Below, one piece after another: positions 18,937-28,817 of a DNA stretch of 64,000 nucleotides; the first letter of the stretch is position 1, and every line of letters starts with the position of its first letter. This stretch comes from Latilactobacillus graminis DSM 20719. GTDB lineage: Bacteria > Bacillota > Bacilli > Lactobacillales > Lactobacillaceae. Position numbers and translations under genes: made by a program. Under the pieces are notes generated by a model that saw only the letters and a list, made by a program, of their open reading frames with translations, did not search any database and was not told where the DNA came from. Where the stretch lies: assembly GCF_001436415.1 (NCBI RefSeq), contig NZ_AYZB01000058.1, positions 186,001 to 250,000 on the forward strand. Reading direction: 5' to 3'.

Positions 18937-18965
18937 TTGGCGTTTAGTAACTTTGCTTGTATAAT
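18937..18965 (+). promoter_or_regulatory. Promoter of liaFSR
   Basis: TTGGCG (18937-18942), exact 17-base spacer, TATAAT (18960-18965). The liaF start is 31 bases downstream behind GAAAGGGGGG. Confidence 0.7.
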
Positions 18966-18996
18966 GGTATTAATCAATTGAAAGGGGGGCCAGAAC

Positions 18997-19755
18997 ATGC
19001 CGTTTGCCTGGCGTATTTTTTTAATCCTGGAAGCAATTATCTTTGGAACGTTCATTTGGCAGATGATAATGATACCAGGTAATTTGGTGTTCATCATCGC
19101 TGGTATTTTGGTATTAGTATGGGCTAGCAAACGTCGACGTAAGAATTTGATGGGCGCTTGGACGACGCTATTAACGATGACTGGTTGCGTGTCAGTTGCG
19201 GTTCCATTGTTAATTAATTTCTCTTTGTGGCTGATGGTGATTGTTGCAGTCGTCTTTTTAGCTTTGAATCATAATCGAATGGGCCAATTCACTAGCCGCA
19301 ATCTGAATCAGTTGTTTGATAATACACCGTGGCGTAAGAAAAAATTTATCCCGGTTAATGCCAAGGAACCAACGGCTAAAAAAGCGACAATTAAGCGGCA
19401 TAGTTGGTTTGGCCATCAGACGATTGGGACCAATATTTTTGAATGGGATGATATTAATTTTGCCGTGGCTGCTGGTGATACAATTATCGATTTAGGTAGT
19501 ACGATTTTACCCAAGGATGACAATCATATTGTGATTCGCAAAGGGGTTGGTAAGACACGGATTCTTGTTCCAGTTGGCACTGGAGTTTACCTTAATCATT
19601 CCGCAATGTTTGGCAGTGTCACGATTGATAATCAGCACTATAATTTAAAAAACGAATCAATTCAGTTGTATAGTACCAACTATGATGAAGAAAGTCGCCA
19701 TCTTAAAATCATTACCAACGTAATGATTGGTGATCTTGAGGTGATTTTAGTATGA
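18997..19755 (+). CDS. liaF: LiaF-type negative regulator, membrane protein
   Basis: Membrane protein of 252 residues that in the family holds the LiaS kinase inactive. Four hydrophobic segments fill residues 1-90, then a cytoplasmic C-terminal domain starts near HSWFGHQTIGTNIFEWDDINFAVAAGDTIIDL, the conserved LiaF/DUF2154 core. It overlaps liaS by 4 bases. The linkage liaF-liaS-liaR fixes the identity. Confidence 0.88.
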   Translation: MPFAWRIFLILEAIIFGTFIWQMIMIPGNLVFIIAGILVLVWASKRRRKNLMGAWTTLLTMTGCVSVAVPLLINFSLWLMVIVAVVFLALNHNRMGQFTSRNLNQLFDNTPWRKKKFIPVNAKEPTAKKATIKRHSWFGHQTIGTNIFEWDDINFAVAAGDTIIDLGSTILPKDDNHIVIRKGVGKTRILVPVGTGVYLNHSAMFGSVTIDNQHYNLKNESIQLYSTNYDEESRHLKIITNVMIGDLEVILV

Positions 19756-20816
19756 GCAAGCTAACCCAAAGTTTTATATGGCTCAGCACTAGTTTACTAA
19801 CGCTTCTGTTTTCAGTAGCGTTATTTTTTGCGTATTTCTCTAGTACCAATCAAGAACGCTGGTTATTTAGTTTAGCAACTAACCAGTTATTTTATGTTCC
19901 TGTAATTGTATACGTGGTGGTCGCTGCGATTGCGGTCGGTTTTATTGTCACAGTGATTGTTTATTTAGTGGTGCGTCAACAATTATCACATATTGAAACC
20001 CAAATACAATTTTTAGTGTCCGGTCAATATGAATCGCCCGTTTTTCAAACGGAACCTATCGAAGAAAATAGTTATGCGATTTCGGTTGAACAAACAGTTG
20101 AACAATTACGGCAAAAAATGATACGCTTACAACAAGAAATTCAAAGTTATAGTGATCGGCCGACAGTGATTGTCGGTGAAACCAAGGAAGCGATATTAGC
20201 CCAAGAACGCCATCGTTTAGCACGTGAGTTGCATGATTCGGTGAGCCAACAGTTATTTGCGGCGACCATGATGTTGTCAGCATTGCGTGAAGGTGCCCAA
20301 AAGCAGACAAACAACGCGCAGATTTTGCAATCATTAACGACGGTGGAACATGTTTTAAACGAAGCCCAATCAGAAATGCGGGCACTGTTATTACACTTGC
20401 GTCCGGTTAACTTGGAGGGCAAGAGCCTGCGTGATGGCATTATTCAGTTGTTGAATGAGTTAAAAACTAAAATTTCTATTCAGATTACCTGGGACATTGA
20501 TAATATTCGACTCCCAAGTGGGATTGAAGACCATTTATTTAGAATCGTTCAAGAGTTATTGTCAAACACTTTGCGCCACGCGAAGGCACAAGAAATCGAA
20601 GTATACTTGAAACAACTTGGCCAGAGTGTTTTACTAAAAGTAATTGATGACGGCATTGGTTTTAATCCAAAGACTGAACAAAAAGCGGGGAGCTATGGGT
20701 TGAATAATATTGTTGAACGAACCCACAGTGTCGGTGGAACGGCTAAGATTATCAGCCTACCCCAACAGGGAACAAGTGTTGAAATTCGCGTACCTTTATT
20801 AAAGGAGAACAATTAA
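19752..20816 (+). CDS. liaS: Sensor histidine kinase LiaS/VraS
   Basis: NarL-type kinase of 354 residues responding to cell-wall antibiotics in relatives. Two membrane segments (about 10-30 and 50-74) leave only a very short external loop, typical of intramembrane-sensing kinases. The dimerisation domain has phospho-acceptor His161 in ERHRLARELHDSVSQQLF. The ATPase domain has VQELLSNTLRHAKA, DDGIGF and GSYGLNNI. It ends immediately before liaR. Confidence 0.93.
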   Translation: MSKLTQSFIWLSTSLLTLLFSVALFFAYFSSTNQERWLFSLATNQLFYVPVIVYVVVAAIAVGFIVTVIVYLVVRQQLSHIETQIQFLVSGQYESPVFQTEPIEENSYAISVEQTVEQLRQKMIRLQQEIQSYSDRPTVIVGETKEAILAQERHRLARELHDSVSQQLFAATMMLSALREGAQKQTNNAQILQSLTTVEHVLNEAQSEMRALLLHLRPVNLEGKSLRDGIIQLLNELKTKISIQITWDIDNIRLPSGIEDHLFRIVQELLSNTLRHAKAQEIEVYLKQLGQSVLLKVIDDGIGFNPKTEQKAGSYGLNNIVERTHSVGGTAKIISLPQQGTSVEIRVPLLKENN

Positions 20817-21449
20817 GTGATTAATGTATTGATAGTAGATGACCATGAGATGGTACGTTTAGGCATCTCAACATATTTAGGTGTTCAAGATGACATTCAA
20901 GTGATTGGCCAAGCTGTTAACGGTAAAGAAGGTGTCGAAAAAGCCTTAACCTTGCGACCAGATGCAATCCTAATGGATTTAGTAATGCCTGTGATGGACG
21001 GAATCGAAGCGACTAAAGCCATTTTGAAGCCATGGCCGGAAGCCAAAATTATCATTCTAACCAGCTTTATCGATGATGAGAAAGTTTATCCGGCCATCGA
21101 AGCTGGTGCAGCTAGTTACATATTAAAAACATCGACAGCTGAAGAGATTGCCAATGCGATTCGTAAAACAGCACAGGGTCAATCTGTTTTAGAACCAGAG
21201 GTGACCAATAAGATGATGAATCGTTTGACTCACCCGGTGGAGCCCAAGTTATATGAAGATTTGACCAAGCGTGAGCAAGAGGTGCTGGGATTAATCGCCA
21301 AAGGTCGTAGTAATCAAGAAATTGCTAACGAGCTTTTTATTACGCTCAAGACGGTTAAAACGCATGTTTCAAATATATTAGCTAAGCTACAGGTTGATGA
21401 TCGCACGCAAGCTGCGATTTATGCTATTAAGAATCAATTGGTTGATTAA
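20817..21449 (+). CDS. liaR: Response regulator LiaR/VraR
   Basis: NarL/FixJ response regulator of 210 residues. The receiver domain has VDDHE, Asp54 in [12 protein letters not shown] and the conserved Lys in ILKTS. The LuxR-type helix-turn-helix (about 145-205) reads [40 protein letters not shown]. It starts at GTG behind AAAGGAGAA, directly abutting the liaS stop. Confidence 0.94.
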   Translation: MINVLIVDDHEMVRLGISTYLGVQDDIQVIGQAVNGKEGVEKALTLRPDAILMDLVMPVMDGIEATKAILKPWPEAKIIILTSFIDDEKVYPAIEAGAASYILKTSTAEEIANAIRKTAQGQSVLEPEVTNKMMNRLTHPVEPKLYEDLTKREQEVLGLIAKGRSNQEIANELFITLKTVKTHVSNILAKLQVDDRTQAAIYAIKNQLVD

Positions 21450-21472
21450 TGAGGTAATGAGGAGGTTTCAAT

Positions 21473-21766
21473 ATGCAAATTCAAGTGTCAGATGCAGCAA
21501 GTCAGTGGTTTCGTGATGAACTAGTATTAAAAACGGGCGATGGTGTCCGCTTTTTTGGGAAAGTATATGGTAAAACGACTGTTCATGATGGGTTTTCACT
21601 CGGTATGGAACGAGCGGCAGTTGATCAGCCAATTGGCTCAGCGGTTAAAGATGGCGTTACCTATTTTGCTAGTCAAGCCGATGATTGGTTTTTTGCTGAC
21701 TATGATTTGCTTGTTGATTACGATCCACAATTAGAAGAACCTAAGTATCAATTTAAACGACGTTAG
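21473..21766 (+). CDS. HesB-like (YneR-type) protein lacking cysteines
   Basis: A 97-residue protein of the HesB/IscA-like fold. It has the pattern I-x-V-SDAA-x-x-W-F, GDGVRFFGKVYG and FSLGMERA seen in the YneR subgroup. No cysteine is present, so it cannot be a classical A-type iron-sulfur carrier. The function is unknown. It starts 23 bases after liaR behind TGAGGAGG, so it is probably read with liaFSR. Confidence 0.78.
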   Translation: MQIQVSDAASQWFRDELVLKTGDGVRFFGKVYGKTTVHDGFSLGMERAAVDQPIGSAVKDGVTYFASQADDWFFADYDLLVDYDPQLEEPKYQFKRR

Positions 21767-21770
21767 ATAT

Positions 21771-21816
21771 AAAAAGCCCACCAAAATGAGGTATGTCTCA
21801 TTTCGATGGGCTTTTT
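21771..21816. terminator. Bidirectional terminator, liaFSR unit and yhdH-type gene
   Basis: AAAAAGCCCA and TGGGCTTTTT close an outer stem with an inner AAATGAG/CTCATTT stem. It separates two convergent transcripts and can serve both. Confidence 0.88.
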
Positions 21817-21824
21817 ATATTAGA

Positions 21825-22808
21825 TTAAAAGGCGATTAAACAGCGACCAACTTGATGCGTATTTGTAGTCAACTCTTGGGCTAAATCAGTGAACGCAATT
21901 AACGTTGTTGTTGGCCAAGTTTGTGGTTTAAAAGTTGTGGCAAGCAATTGCCAGAGTTCCTTGCGATCTTTACGTGGGTAAGTGACCGAGTCGATGCCTG
22001 CTAAGGTGATTCCACGTAGAATAAATGGCATGACGGTGGTATTGAGCGTGGCTCCGGCAATATTGCCGCAGGTCGCTACCAACCCCCCTGACTGGATCTG
22101 TGGTAGAATTTGGGCTAAAACAGGCCCGCCGAGGGTATCGATAACACCGCTAAAAGCTTGGTGGTCGAGTACCTTAGGTGGTGTAGCGATTAAGTCGGCG
22201 GTATTAATAATTTGTGTAGCGCCAAGTTGTTTTAAATAAGCTTGTTGATGTAAATCACGCGTTGTCGCCGTTAAATTTGTAAAACCGAGTTGAGCAAGCA
22301 TTGTAAGTGCAAAACTGCCGACACCACCGGTCGCACCAGTGATCAGGAGGGGTGTCGTATGGTCTGCGGTAAAGGCTTGCCGTAATAGCTTAGTGAGTGC
22401 AATCGCAGCTGTGAAACCAGCAGTTCCGAATTGCATTGCTTCAGCTAATGTAAGACCTTCGGGTAGCTTAAAGAGCCATTCACTCGGAACTTTAACATAT
22501 TCGGCGTAACCACCGTCGATTTTGATACCGGTAGCATAACCAGTACAGAGCACCTGATCACCGGCTTCAAAAAAGAGATTATCTGATTCAACTACGATGC
22601 CGGCAAAATCGATTCCAGGAGTTATCGGATAATGCCGCAATACACCGCTTTGCGGGTTCATTGTGAGGCGATCTTTATAATTAATATCGGAGTAGGCAAC
22701 TTTGACCAACACGCCATCTTTGCCGAGGTCCGGGGTTAACTTAGTTTGATAAGTGGCACTAACGGTCGAACCATTTTGTTCTAATACGAGGGCTTGATAG
22801 GCAACCAT
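21825..22808 (-). CDS. YhdH/AcuI-family quinone or acrylyl-CoA reductase
   Basis: Zinc-free medium-chain dehydrogenase of 327 residues. The GroES-like N-terminal half includes SDINYKDRLTMNP and ITPGIDFAGIVVES. The NADPH-binding motif is LITGATGGVGSFALTMLAQLGF. The C-terminal half includes FILRGITLAGIDSV, the YhdH-specific segment. The start is at ATG 22808. It is a single gene between a terminator and a divergent pot operon. The physiological substrate is not known. Confidence 0.9.
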   Translation of the reverse strand: MVAYQALVLEQNGSTVSATYQTKLTPDLGKDGVLVKVAYSDINYKDRLTMNPQSGVLRHYPITPGIDFAGIVVESDNLFFEAGDQVLCTGYATGIKIDGGYAEYVKVPSEWLFKLPEGLTLAEAMQFGTAGFTAAIALTKLLRQAFTADHTTPLLITGATGGVGSFALTMLAQLGFTNLTATTRDLHQQAYLKQLGATQIINTADLIATPPKVLDHQAFSGVIDTLGGPVLAQILPQIQSGGLVATCGNIAGATLNTTVMPFILRGITLAGIDSVTYPRKDRKELWQLLATTFKPQTWPTTTLIAFTDLAQELTTNTHQVGRCLIAF

Positions 22809-22871
22809 ATCATTTCAACTCCATTTCTTAATGCTTGTTTAACTCCATTATACAACAATCCGCGCTTTGAA

Positions 22872-22900
22872 TTGGCAACTAGCTGTGGAAACGGTATAAT
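22872..22900 (+). promoter_or_regulatory. Promoter of potABCD
   Basis: TTGGCA (22872-22877), exact 17-base spacer, TATAAT (22895-22900), with a 63-base leader to potA. Confidence 0.75.
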
Positions 22901-22963
22901 TGATAGGATGTTAATTACTAATGATCGGTCTAAGCGTTAAAGAATAGAGGGGACGAAAAGAAG

Positions 22964-24055
22964 ATGCAGCAACCAATGGTGGAATTTAAAAATGTAATTA
23001 AAGAATATGATGACGTACAAATTTTAAAGGGTATCGACATTGCGTTGGAAAAAGGTAAGTTTTATACCTTACTTGGTCCGTCGGGTTGTGGTAAGACAAC
23101 CATTTTAAGAATCATTGCCGGATTTACCAATGCATCTGCCGGAAATGTTTTATTTGAAGGACAGAAAATAAATGATCTACCAGCTAATAAACGCCAAGTG
23201 AATACAGTTTTTCAAGACTATGCTTTATTTCCACATCTGAATGTCTTTGAAAATGTTGCATTTGGGCTTAATCTCCGCAAAGTGAAAAAAGCAGTTATTC
23301 AAGCAAAAGTAATTGAAGCACTCAAATTAGTACGTTTAGCTGGTTATGAAAATCGTGAGATTAGTGAACTTTCTGGTGGTCAACAACAACGAGTTGCAAT
23401 CGCACGAGCTTTGGCCAACGAACCAAAAGTACTATTATTAGATGAACCGCTATCAGCGCTTGATATGAAATTACGTAAAGATATGCAATATGAATTACGT
23501 GATTTACAACAACGGTTGGGCATCACATTTTTATTTGTGACCCATGATCAAGAAGAAGCTTTGGCGATGAGCGATGAGATTTTTGTGATGAATGAAGGAC
23601 GCGTGCTTCAAAGTGGATCACCAGTTGATATTTATGATGAACCCATCAACCATTTTGTGGCGGATTTTATTGGGGAAAGTAATATTTTACCTGGTAAAAT
23701 GGTCGCTGATTACCAAGTCGAAATGGTGGGGAAACAATTTGAATGTGCTGATGCGGGAATGAAACCCAATGAAGCGGTCGAAGTCGTGCTGCGCCCAGAG
23801 GATTTGGATATTGTGGCAGTCGATCAGGGGCAGTTAGTGGTGACAGTTGATACGCAGTTATTCCGTGGTGATTATTATGAGATTACGGCTTATGATGCTG
23901 ACCAAAATCGATGGTTGATTCATTCAACGAATCCAACGCAAGATGGACAGCAAGTGGGGCTATTTTTTGAACCAGAAGATGTCCACATAATGCGCTTTGG
24001 TGAATCAGAAGAAGATTTTGATGCACGACTTGAAAGCTACGAAGAGGAGGATTAA
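22964..24055 (+). CDS. potA: Spermidine/putrescine ABC transporter ATP-binding protein
   Basis: ATPase of the polyamine importer, 363 residues. Walker [11 protein letters not shown]-loop [11 protein letters not shown], signature LSGGQQQR, Walker [13 protein letters not shown] and switch His in VTHDQEEA are all intact. The C-terminal third (about 240-363) is the TOBE regulatory domain, including [10 protein letters not shown]. First gene of potABCD. Confidence 0.96.
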   Translation: MQQPMVEFKNVIKEYDDVQILKGIDIALEKGKFYTLLGPSGCGKTTILRIIAGFTNASAGNVLFEGQKINDLPANKRQVNTVFQDYALFPHLNVFENVAFGLNLRKVKKAVIQAKVIEALKLVRLAGYENREISELSGGQQQRVAIARALANEPKVLLLDEPLSALDMKLRKDMQYELRDLQQRLGITFLFVTHDQEEALAMSDEIFVMNEGRVLQSGSPVDIYDEPINHFVADFIGESNILPGKMVADYQVEMVGKQFECADAGMKPNEAVEVVLRPEDLDIVAVDQGQLVVTVDTQLFRGDYYEITAYDADQNRWLIHSTNPTQDGQQVGLFFEPEDVHIMRFGESEEDFDARLESYEEED

Positions 24056-24060
24056 GGCAA

Positions 24061-24876
24061 TTGCGCAAAAAACAATGGTTATACTATTTACCATATATCC
24101 TTTGGATTATCCTATTCGTTTTGGCACCAGTTGCATTGATTGTGTATCAGTCTTTTTTTGATATTAATGGACAGGCGACCTTAGCAAACTACGCAACTTA
24201 TTTTCAATCAGGTACGTATTTAAAAATGACGCTAAACTCGCTGTGGTATGCATTTTTAATTACGTTAATAACATTGTTGTTTAGCTATCCAACAGCGTAT
24301 TGGCTCCATCAAACCAAACACAAGCAGCTCTGGCTACTATTAATTATTCTCCCGACTTGGATTAACTTATTACTGAAGGCCTATGCGTTTATCGGGATTT
24401 TCAGTCAAGATGGGGCGATTAATCATTTTTTAGGCTGGTTTGGGATTGGACCACAGCAAATTCTATTTACAAATTTCAGTTTTTTGGTCGTTGCGACTTA
24501 TATTGAAATTCCGTTTATGATTCTTCCGATTTTTAATAGTTTAGAAGAGTTGAACCCTTCACTGGTCAATGCTAGTCGTGATTTGGGTGCTAGCAATTGG
24601 CAAACTTTTACCAAAGTGATATTACCGTTGACAATGGCGGGGGTGAAAGCTGGGATTCAAGCGATTTTTATTCCATCCTTGTCACTTTTCATGTTAACGC
24701 GTTTAATTGGGGGCAATCGGGTGATTACTTTGGGAACTGCAATTGAGGAGCATTTTCTAACGACCATGAACTGGGGCATGGGCTCGACAATCGGGGTGGT
24801 TTTGATCGTTGCCATGGGGCTAATTATGCTTATGACCGGTGAACAAAAGGCAAAGAAGAAGGTGACTAACAAATGA
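24061..24876 (+). CDS. potB: Spermidine/putrescine ABC transporter permease PotB
   Basis: Inner permease subunit of 271 residues with six membrane segments. The coupling-helix EAA motif reads EELNPSLVNASRDLGASNWQTF. It starts at TTG 24061, with GAGGAGG and TAAGG upstream. It overlaps potC by 4 bases. Confidence 0.94.
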   Translation: MRKKQWLYYLPYILWIILFVLAPVALIVYQSFFDINGQATLANYATYFQSGTYLKMTLNSLWYAFLITLITLLFSYPTAYWLHQTKHKQLWLLLIILPTWINLLLKAYAFIGIFSQDGAINHFLGWFGIGPQQILFTNFSFLVVATYIEIPFMILPIFNSLEELNPSLVNASRDLGASNWQTFTKVILPLTMAGVKAGIQAIFIPSLSLFMLTRLIGGNRVITLGTAIEEHFLTTMNWGMGSTIGVVLIVAMGLIMLMTGEQKAKKKVTNK

Positions 24877-25682
24877 AAAAAGTGAAATGGCAAAATGTTT
24901 GGTTAGTCGGGATTTTTATTTTGCTATATGCTCCGATTTTTTATCTGATTTTTTACTCATTTAGTAGCGGTGATAATATGAATGGCTTCCGGTCATTTAC
25001 GTGGGCCAATTATCAAGCATTATTTGTTGATAAACGAATGATTGAAATTGTTCTTCAAACCTTATTGATTGCCATTTTATCATCGTTATGTGCGACGATT
25101 GTGGGAACGTTCGGTGCGTTGGGCATTTATGAAACTAAGCACCGACGTGTCCGAAATATGGTCTTAGCACTTAATAATATTTTAATGGTTTCACCAGATG
25201 TTATTATTGGGGCGAGTTTTTTAATTTTCTTTACGTTTTTAGGTTTAGGCTTGGGTTTTGGCTCGGTCTTACTGAGTCACATTGCTTTTTCAATTCCAAT
25301 CGTAGTTTTAATGATTTTACCGAAGTTAAATGAAATGCGCCCGGCCCTTGTGGATGCTGCTCGTGATTTAGGTGCGACCGATTGGCAAGTGCTCAGTAAA
25401 GTAATTCTGCCATATATTAGTTCTGGTATCTTTGCGGGGTTTTTTATGGCCTTCACATATTCATTAGATGATTTTGCTGTTACTTTTTTTGTTACTGGAA
25501 ACGGGTTTGAAACGCTCTCGGTAGAAATTTATTCAAGAGCACGCCAAGGGATTAGCTTAGAAATTAATGCATTATCGGCCTTAATGTTTGTCTTTTCGTT
25601 AATTCTTGTGGCTGGTTATTATCTATTGAATCAAAGAAATCAAGCCCAAAAAGCACGGCGCAAACGGAAAGCGGGGGCTTAA
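24873..25682 (+). CDS. potC: Spermidine/putrescine ABC transporter permease PotC
   Basis: Second permease subunit, 269 residues, six membrane segments. The EAA motif reads NEMRPALVDAARDLGATDWQVL, and the PotC-typical FTYSLDDFAVTFFVTG follows. The C-terminus is strongly basic. It has an ATGA overlap with potB and is two bases from potD. Confidence 0.95.
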   Translation: MKKVKWQNVWLVGIFILLYAPIFYLIFYSFSSGDNMNGFRSFTWANYQALFVDKRMIEIVLQTLLIAILSSLCATIVGTFGALGIYETKHRRVRNMVLALNNILMVSPDVIIGASFLIFFTFLGLGLGFGSVLLSHIAFSIPIVVLMILPKLNEMRPALVDAARDLGATDWQVLSKVILPYISSGIFAGFFMAFTYSLDDFAVTFFVTGNGFETLSVEIYSRARQGISLEINALSALMFVFSLILVAGYYLLNQRNQAQKARRKRKAGA

Positions 25683-25683
25683 A

Positions 25684-26751
25684 ATGAATAAATTAGGACG
25701 AATTACGCTAGTAATTTTAGTTGTTTGTGCCGCTCTTTTTGGAGGGACTGTTGAATTACAAAAGTCGCAAGGTTATACACAAGCTAATACTTTAACCCTT
25801 TATAATTGGGGGGATTACATTGACCCGGCATTAGTTAAAAAATTTGAAAGACAAACCGGTTATCACGTATCGATCGAAACATTTGACAGTAATGAAGCGA
25901 TGTATACTAAAATTAAACAAGGTGGAACTGCGTATGATCTGGCGGTCCCCAGTGAGTATATGATTGAAAAGATGCGTAAAGCTAACTTACTAAAACCGAT
26001 TGATCATCACCGATTGACCGGTTATCAGAACATTGGTACTAATTTTTTGAATCAACCGTTTGATCCTGGGAATCGATACTCGCTACCATATTTTTGGGGA
26101 ACATTAGGAATTATCTATAATGATCAATTGGTAAAAAAACCGGTGACGCATTGGGCTGATTTATGGTCCCCCGATTATCGTGGCCAACTGATGGTCGTTG
26201 ATAGTGCGCGTGATATGATGGCTGTGGGCTTAATTAGTAACGGTCGATCTGTCAATAGTACCAATCCTGTGGTATTAAAAGCAGCTAAGGATAAGCTGGA
26301 TCAAATGGCCCCAAATGTCAAAGCAATTGTGGCGGATGAGATTAAGATGTACATGGTCCAAAATGAAGCCAGTGTTGCGGTGACATGGTCTGGTGAAGCG
26401 GCTGAGATGTTGGCTAATAATCCGCATTTACACTATGTGATTCCTGCCGAGGGTAGTAATTTATGGTTTGATAATTTAGTGATTCCTAAGACAGCTAAAC
26501 ACGAAAAAGCGGCTTATGCTTTTTTAAACTTTATGTTAACTCCCAAGAATGCGGCCCAAAATGCCGCCTACATTGGTTACTCAACACCCAATATTCCGGC
26601 TAAATCATTGTTACCAAAGTCAACGCGAACGAATCCAGGCTATTATCCAAGTCAAAAAGTGCTTAATCGACTGCAAGTCTATAGTGATCTATCGCCAACA
26701 ACAGTCGGTCTTTATAATGATCTATTCTTAGAATTTAAGATGCAACATTAG
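25684..26751 (+). CDS. potD: Spermidine/putrescine-binding protein PotD
   Basis: Extracellular polyamine receptor of 355 residues. The mature part begins LTLYNWGDYIDPALVKKFERQTG, with the family motifs FDSNEAMYTKIKQGG, YDLAVPSEYMI, YFWGTLGIIYND and VTWSGEAAEML. The N-terminus has one hydrophobic helix (about 7-24) but no standard lipobox: the only Cys there is preceded by VV rather than a small residue. Anchoring by an uncleaved helix, as in streptococcal PotD, is likely. Confidence 0.94.
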   Translation: MNKLGRITLVILVVCAALFGGTVELQKSQGYTQANTLTLYNWGDYIDPALVKKFERQTGYHVSIETFDSNEAMYTKIKQGGTAYDLAVPSEYMIEKMRKANLLKPIDHHRLTGYQNIGTNFLNQPFDPGNRYSLPYFWGTLGIIYNDQLVKKPVTHWADLWSPDYRGQLMVVDSARDMMAVGLISNGRSVNSTNPVVLKAAKDKLDQMAPNVKAIVADEIKMYMVQNEASVAVTWSGEAAEMLANNPHLHYVIPAEGSNLWFDNLVIPKTAKHEKAAYAFLNFMLTPKNAAQNAAYIGYSTPNIPAKSLLPKSTRTNPGYYPSQKVLNRLQVYSDLSPTTVGLYNDLFLEFKMQH

Positions 26752-26781
26752 CTAGGTCCATGAGCAGATTAAATGTGTTCA

Positions 26782-26790
26782 TGGTATAAT
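26782..26790 (+). promoter_or_regulatory. Extended -10 promoter of cdaA-cdaR-glmM
   Basis: TGGTATAAT lies 32 bases before the cdaA start. No recognisable -35 is present. Confidence 0.6.
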
Positions 26791-26822
26791 AAATACAGAA
26801 ATTTTTTGGATGGAGGTTGCCT

Positions 26823-27662
26823 ATGTCATTTGAATGGTCACAGTTATTGACCTGGCGTATGTTAGCAAATATATTGGACATTATTGTTGTCTGGTATTTT
26901 GTGTATAAATTAATTATGTTAATTCGCGGCACTAAAGCCGTCCAATTATTTAAAGGTATTATCGTAATTGCATTGATTAAAATTGTAAGTTGGTATATGG
27001 GTCTCCGGACTGTTTCTTATATTATGGATCAATTTATAAGTTGGATTGTGATTGCGTTAATTGTCATTTTTCAGCCCGAAATTCGTCGTGGTTTGGAACA
27101 TATTGGTCGCGGATCACTTTTGCGACGGGGCGTCAATCCCAAGATTGAGCAAGAAAATAATCTAATAAAAGCACTTGATAAAGCGATTCAGTATATGTCA
27201 AAACGGCGTATTGGCGCATTAATTACGATTCAGATGAATACTGGGTTAGAAGACTATATTGAGACAGGAATCGATTTAGATGCAGATGTTACGGGAGAAT
27301 TATTAATTAATATTTTTATCCCGAATACGCCATTACATGACGGGGCTGTTATTATTCGCGATGATAAGATTGCTGTTGCTGCCGCTTACCTGCCGCTTTC
27401 CGAGAGTAACTTGATTCCCAAGGAATTAGGAACCCGCCATCGCGCAGCAGTCGGGATTAGCGAAGTAACAGATGCTTTGACAATCGTTGTTTCTGAAGAA
27501 ACAGGGGGCGTCACATTAACGCGTAATAATGAGTTAATGCGCGATTTAACGCAAGAAGATTATTTGAAGTATTTTAATTCACATTTAATTACTCAAGAAG
27601 AAGGTAAGACGAGTCTCTTACAAGAGTTTGTGGATGGCTTCAAAAAAGGAGGCCACAAATGA
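26823..27662 (+). CDS. cdaA: Diadenylate cyclase CdaA
   Basis: Makes cyclic di-AMP from two ATP. Three membrane helices lie within about residues 10-85, then the DAC domain with the DGA motif at 173-175 and RHR at 205-207, both intact. ATG at 26823 has GGAGG six bases upstream; a TTG six bases earlier abuts that site. 279 residues. First gene of the conserved cdaA-cdaR-glmM operon; it overlaps cdaR by 4 bases. Confidence 0.97.
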   Translation: MSFEWSQLLTWRMLANILDIIVVWYFVYKLIMLIRGTKAVQLFKGIIVIALIKIVSWYMGLRTVSYIMDQFISWIVIALIVIFQPEIRRGLEHIGRGSLLRRGVNPKIEQENNLIKALDKAIQYMSKRRIGALITIQMNTGLEDYIETGIDLDADVTGELLINIFIPNTPLHDGAVIIRDDKIAVAAAYLPLSESNLIPKELGTRHRAAVGISEVTDALTIVVSEETGGVTLTRNNELMRDLTQEDYLKYFNSHLITQEEGKTSLLQEFVDGFKKGGHK

Positions 27663-28774
27663 TGAAAAAATTTGTTGAAGGCCCATGGCTCTATCGAATC
27701 TTAGCGTTATTTCTCGCACTTTTGTTATTCGGTTACGTTAATTTGGATGAAATCAATACTACTCGCCAGACGAATAACAACGATACACAAATGTTGGCGA
27801 CCCGTGCTGAGACAGTGAAAGTTCCATTGCAGATTAATGCGGATACTGACCGTTATTTTATTACGGGTTATCCACAAAAAGTAAAGGTGAAATTATCAGG
27901 ACCCAATGCGTTGGTCACCTCAGCGGTCAATACTTTAAATTTTCGGATTATCGGAGATTTAACCAAACTAGGGACAGGCGACCACACCGTTAAATTAAAA
28001 CAAACCGGAATTAATAAAGATATTAAAGTATCGATTGAGCCCAAAACCATTAAAGTGCACATTGAACATAAGGTAACGAAACAGTTTCCAGTACAAGTTA
28101 ATGTCAAAAAAGAAAACTTGGCTGCAGGTTACAGTATTGGTAATCCAAAATTAAGTCAAGATGTGGTTGAAGTCAGTGGGGCTAAATCAGCGGTTAACGC
28201 TGTTTCACAAGTGGTAGCAACGGTTGATCCTGACGAAGGTACTAAAAAAGACATTAATGAAGAGGTCTTATTACAAGCTATTGATCGGAATGGTAAAGCG
28301 TTGAACGTCCTAATTTCACCGCAGACTGTTAATGTTAAAATTTTAGTGCAAATGAGTAAAAAAACATTACCAATTAGTCTGGAGAAGACAGGCGAAAAAA
28401 GTGGCTATCACTATAGTCTCACTACTGAAACGAAGTCAGTGACTGTTTATGGTGGCCAAACAGCATTAACGAGCATGACGTCATTTCCAGTAAGTGTCGA
28501 TTTATCAACAATTACCGCTTCAACAACTAAAACCGTTAAACTAGCCTTACCGGATAATATCTACGAGAGTGATCCAAACACGATTAAAGTGACGATTAAT
28601 GTGACGCCCAATACGACCAGTGACAGCACCGACTTAGTTGAAACTCCTGCTGAAAATGGTGCAGCACAAGATGCCAGTCGTGTGACAGATGCGTCCAGTT
28701 CAAGTAGTAGCCAATCGAGTAGTCAAGCTAGCTCAAGTAAAAGTAGTGGCGCAAGTACCGCTGCAAAGCAATAA
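27659..28774 (+). CDS. cdaR: CdaR, YbbR-domain regulator of CdaA
   Basis: Membrane-anchored regulator of diadenylate cyclase. One N-terminal membrane helix (about 11-27) precedes an extracellular part with about four YbbR repeats (each with a K-V/L-x-G-P or V-S-G core, e.g. VKVKLSGPNALV and VVEVSGAKSAV). The last 30 residues form a serine-rich tail unlike the rest, likely disordered or wall-spanning. ATG overlaps the cdaA stop behind AAAGGAGG. Confidence 0.93.
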   Translation: MMKKFVEGPWLYRILALFLALLLFGYVNLDEINTTRQTNNNDTQMLATRAETVKVPLQINADTDRYFITGYPQKVKVKLSGPNALVTSAVNTLNFRIIGDLTKLGTGDHTVKLKQTGINKDIKVSIEPKTIKVHIEHKVTKQFPVQVNVKKENLAAGYSIGNPKLSQDVVEVSGAKSAVNAVSQVVATVDPDEGTKKDINEEVLLQAIDRNGKALNVLISPQTVNVKILVQMSKKTLPISLEKTGEKSGYHYSLTTETKSVTVYGGQTALTSMTSFPVSVDLSTITASTTKTVKLALPDNIYESDPNTIKVTINVTPNTTSDSTDLVETPAENGAAQDASRVTDASSSSSSQSSSQASSSKSSGASTAAKQ

Positions 28775-28817
28775 TCAGCGCTAAAATTTTTAGCAGGATG
28801 AATGGAGATAATTAAGT

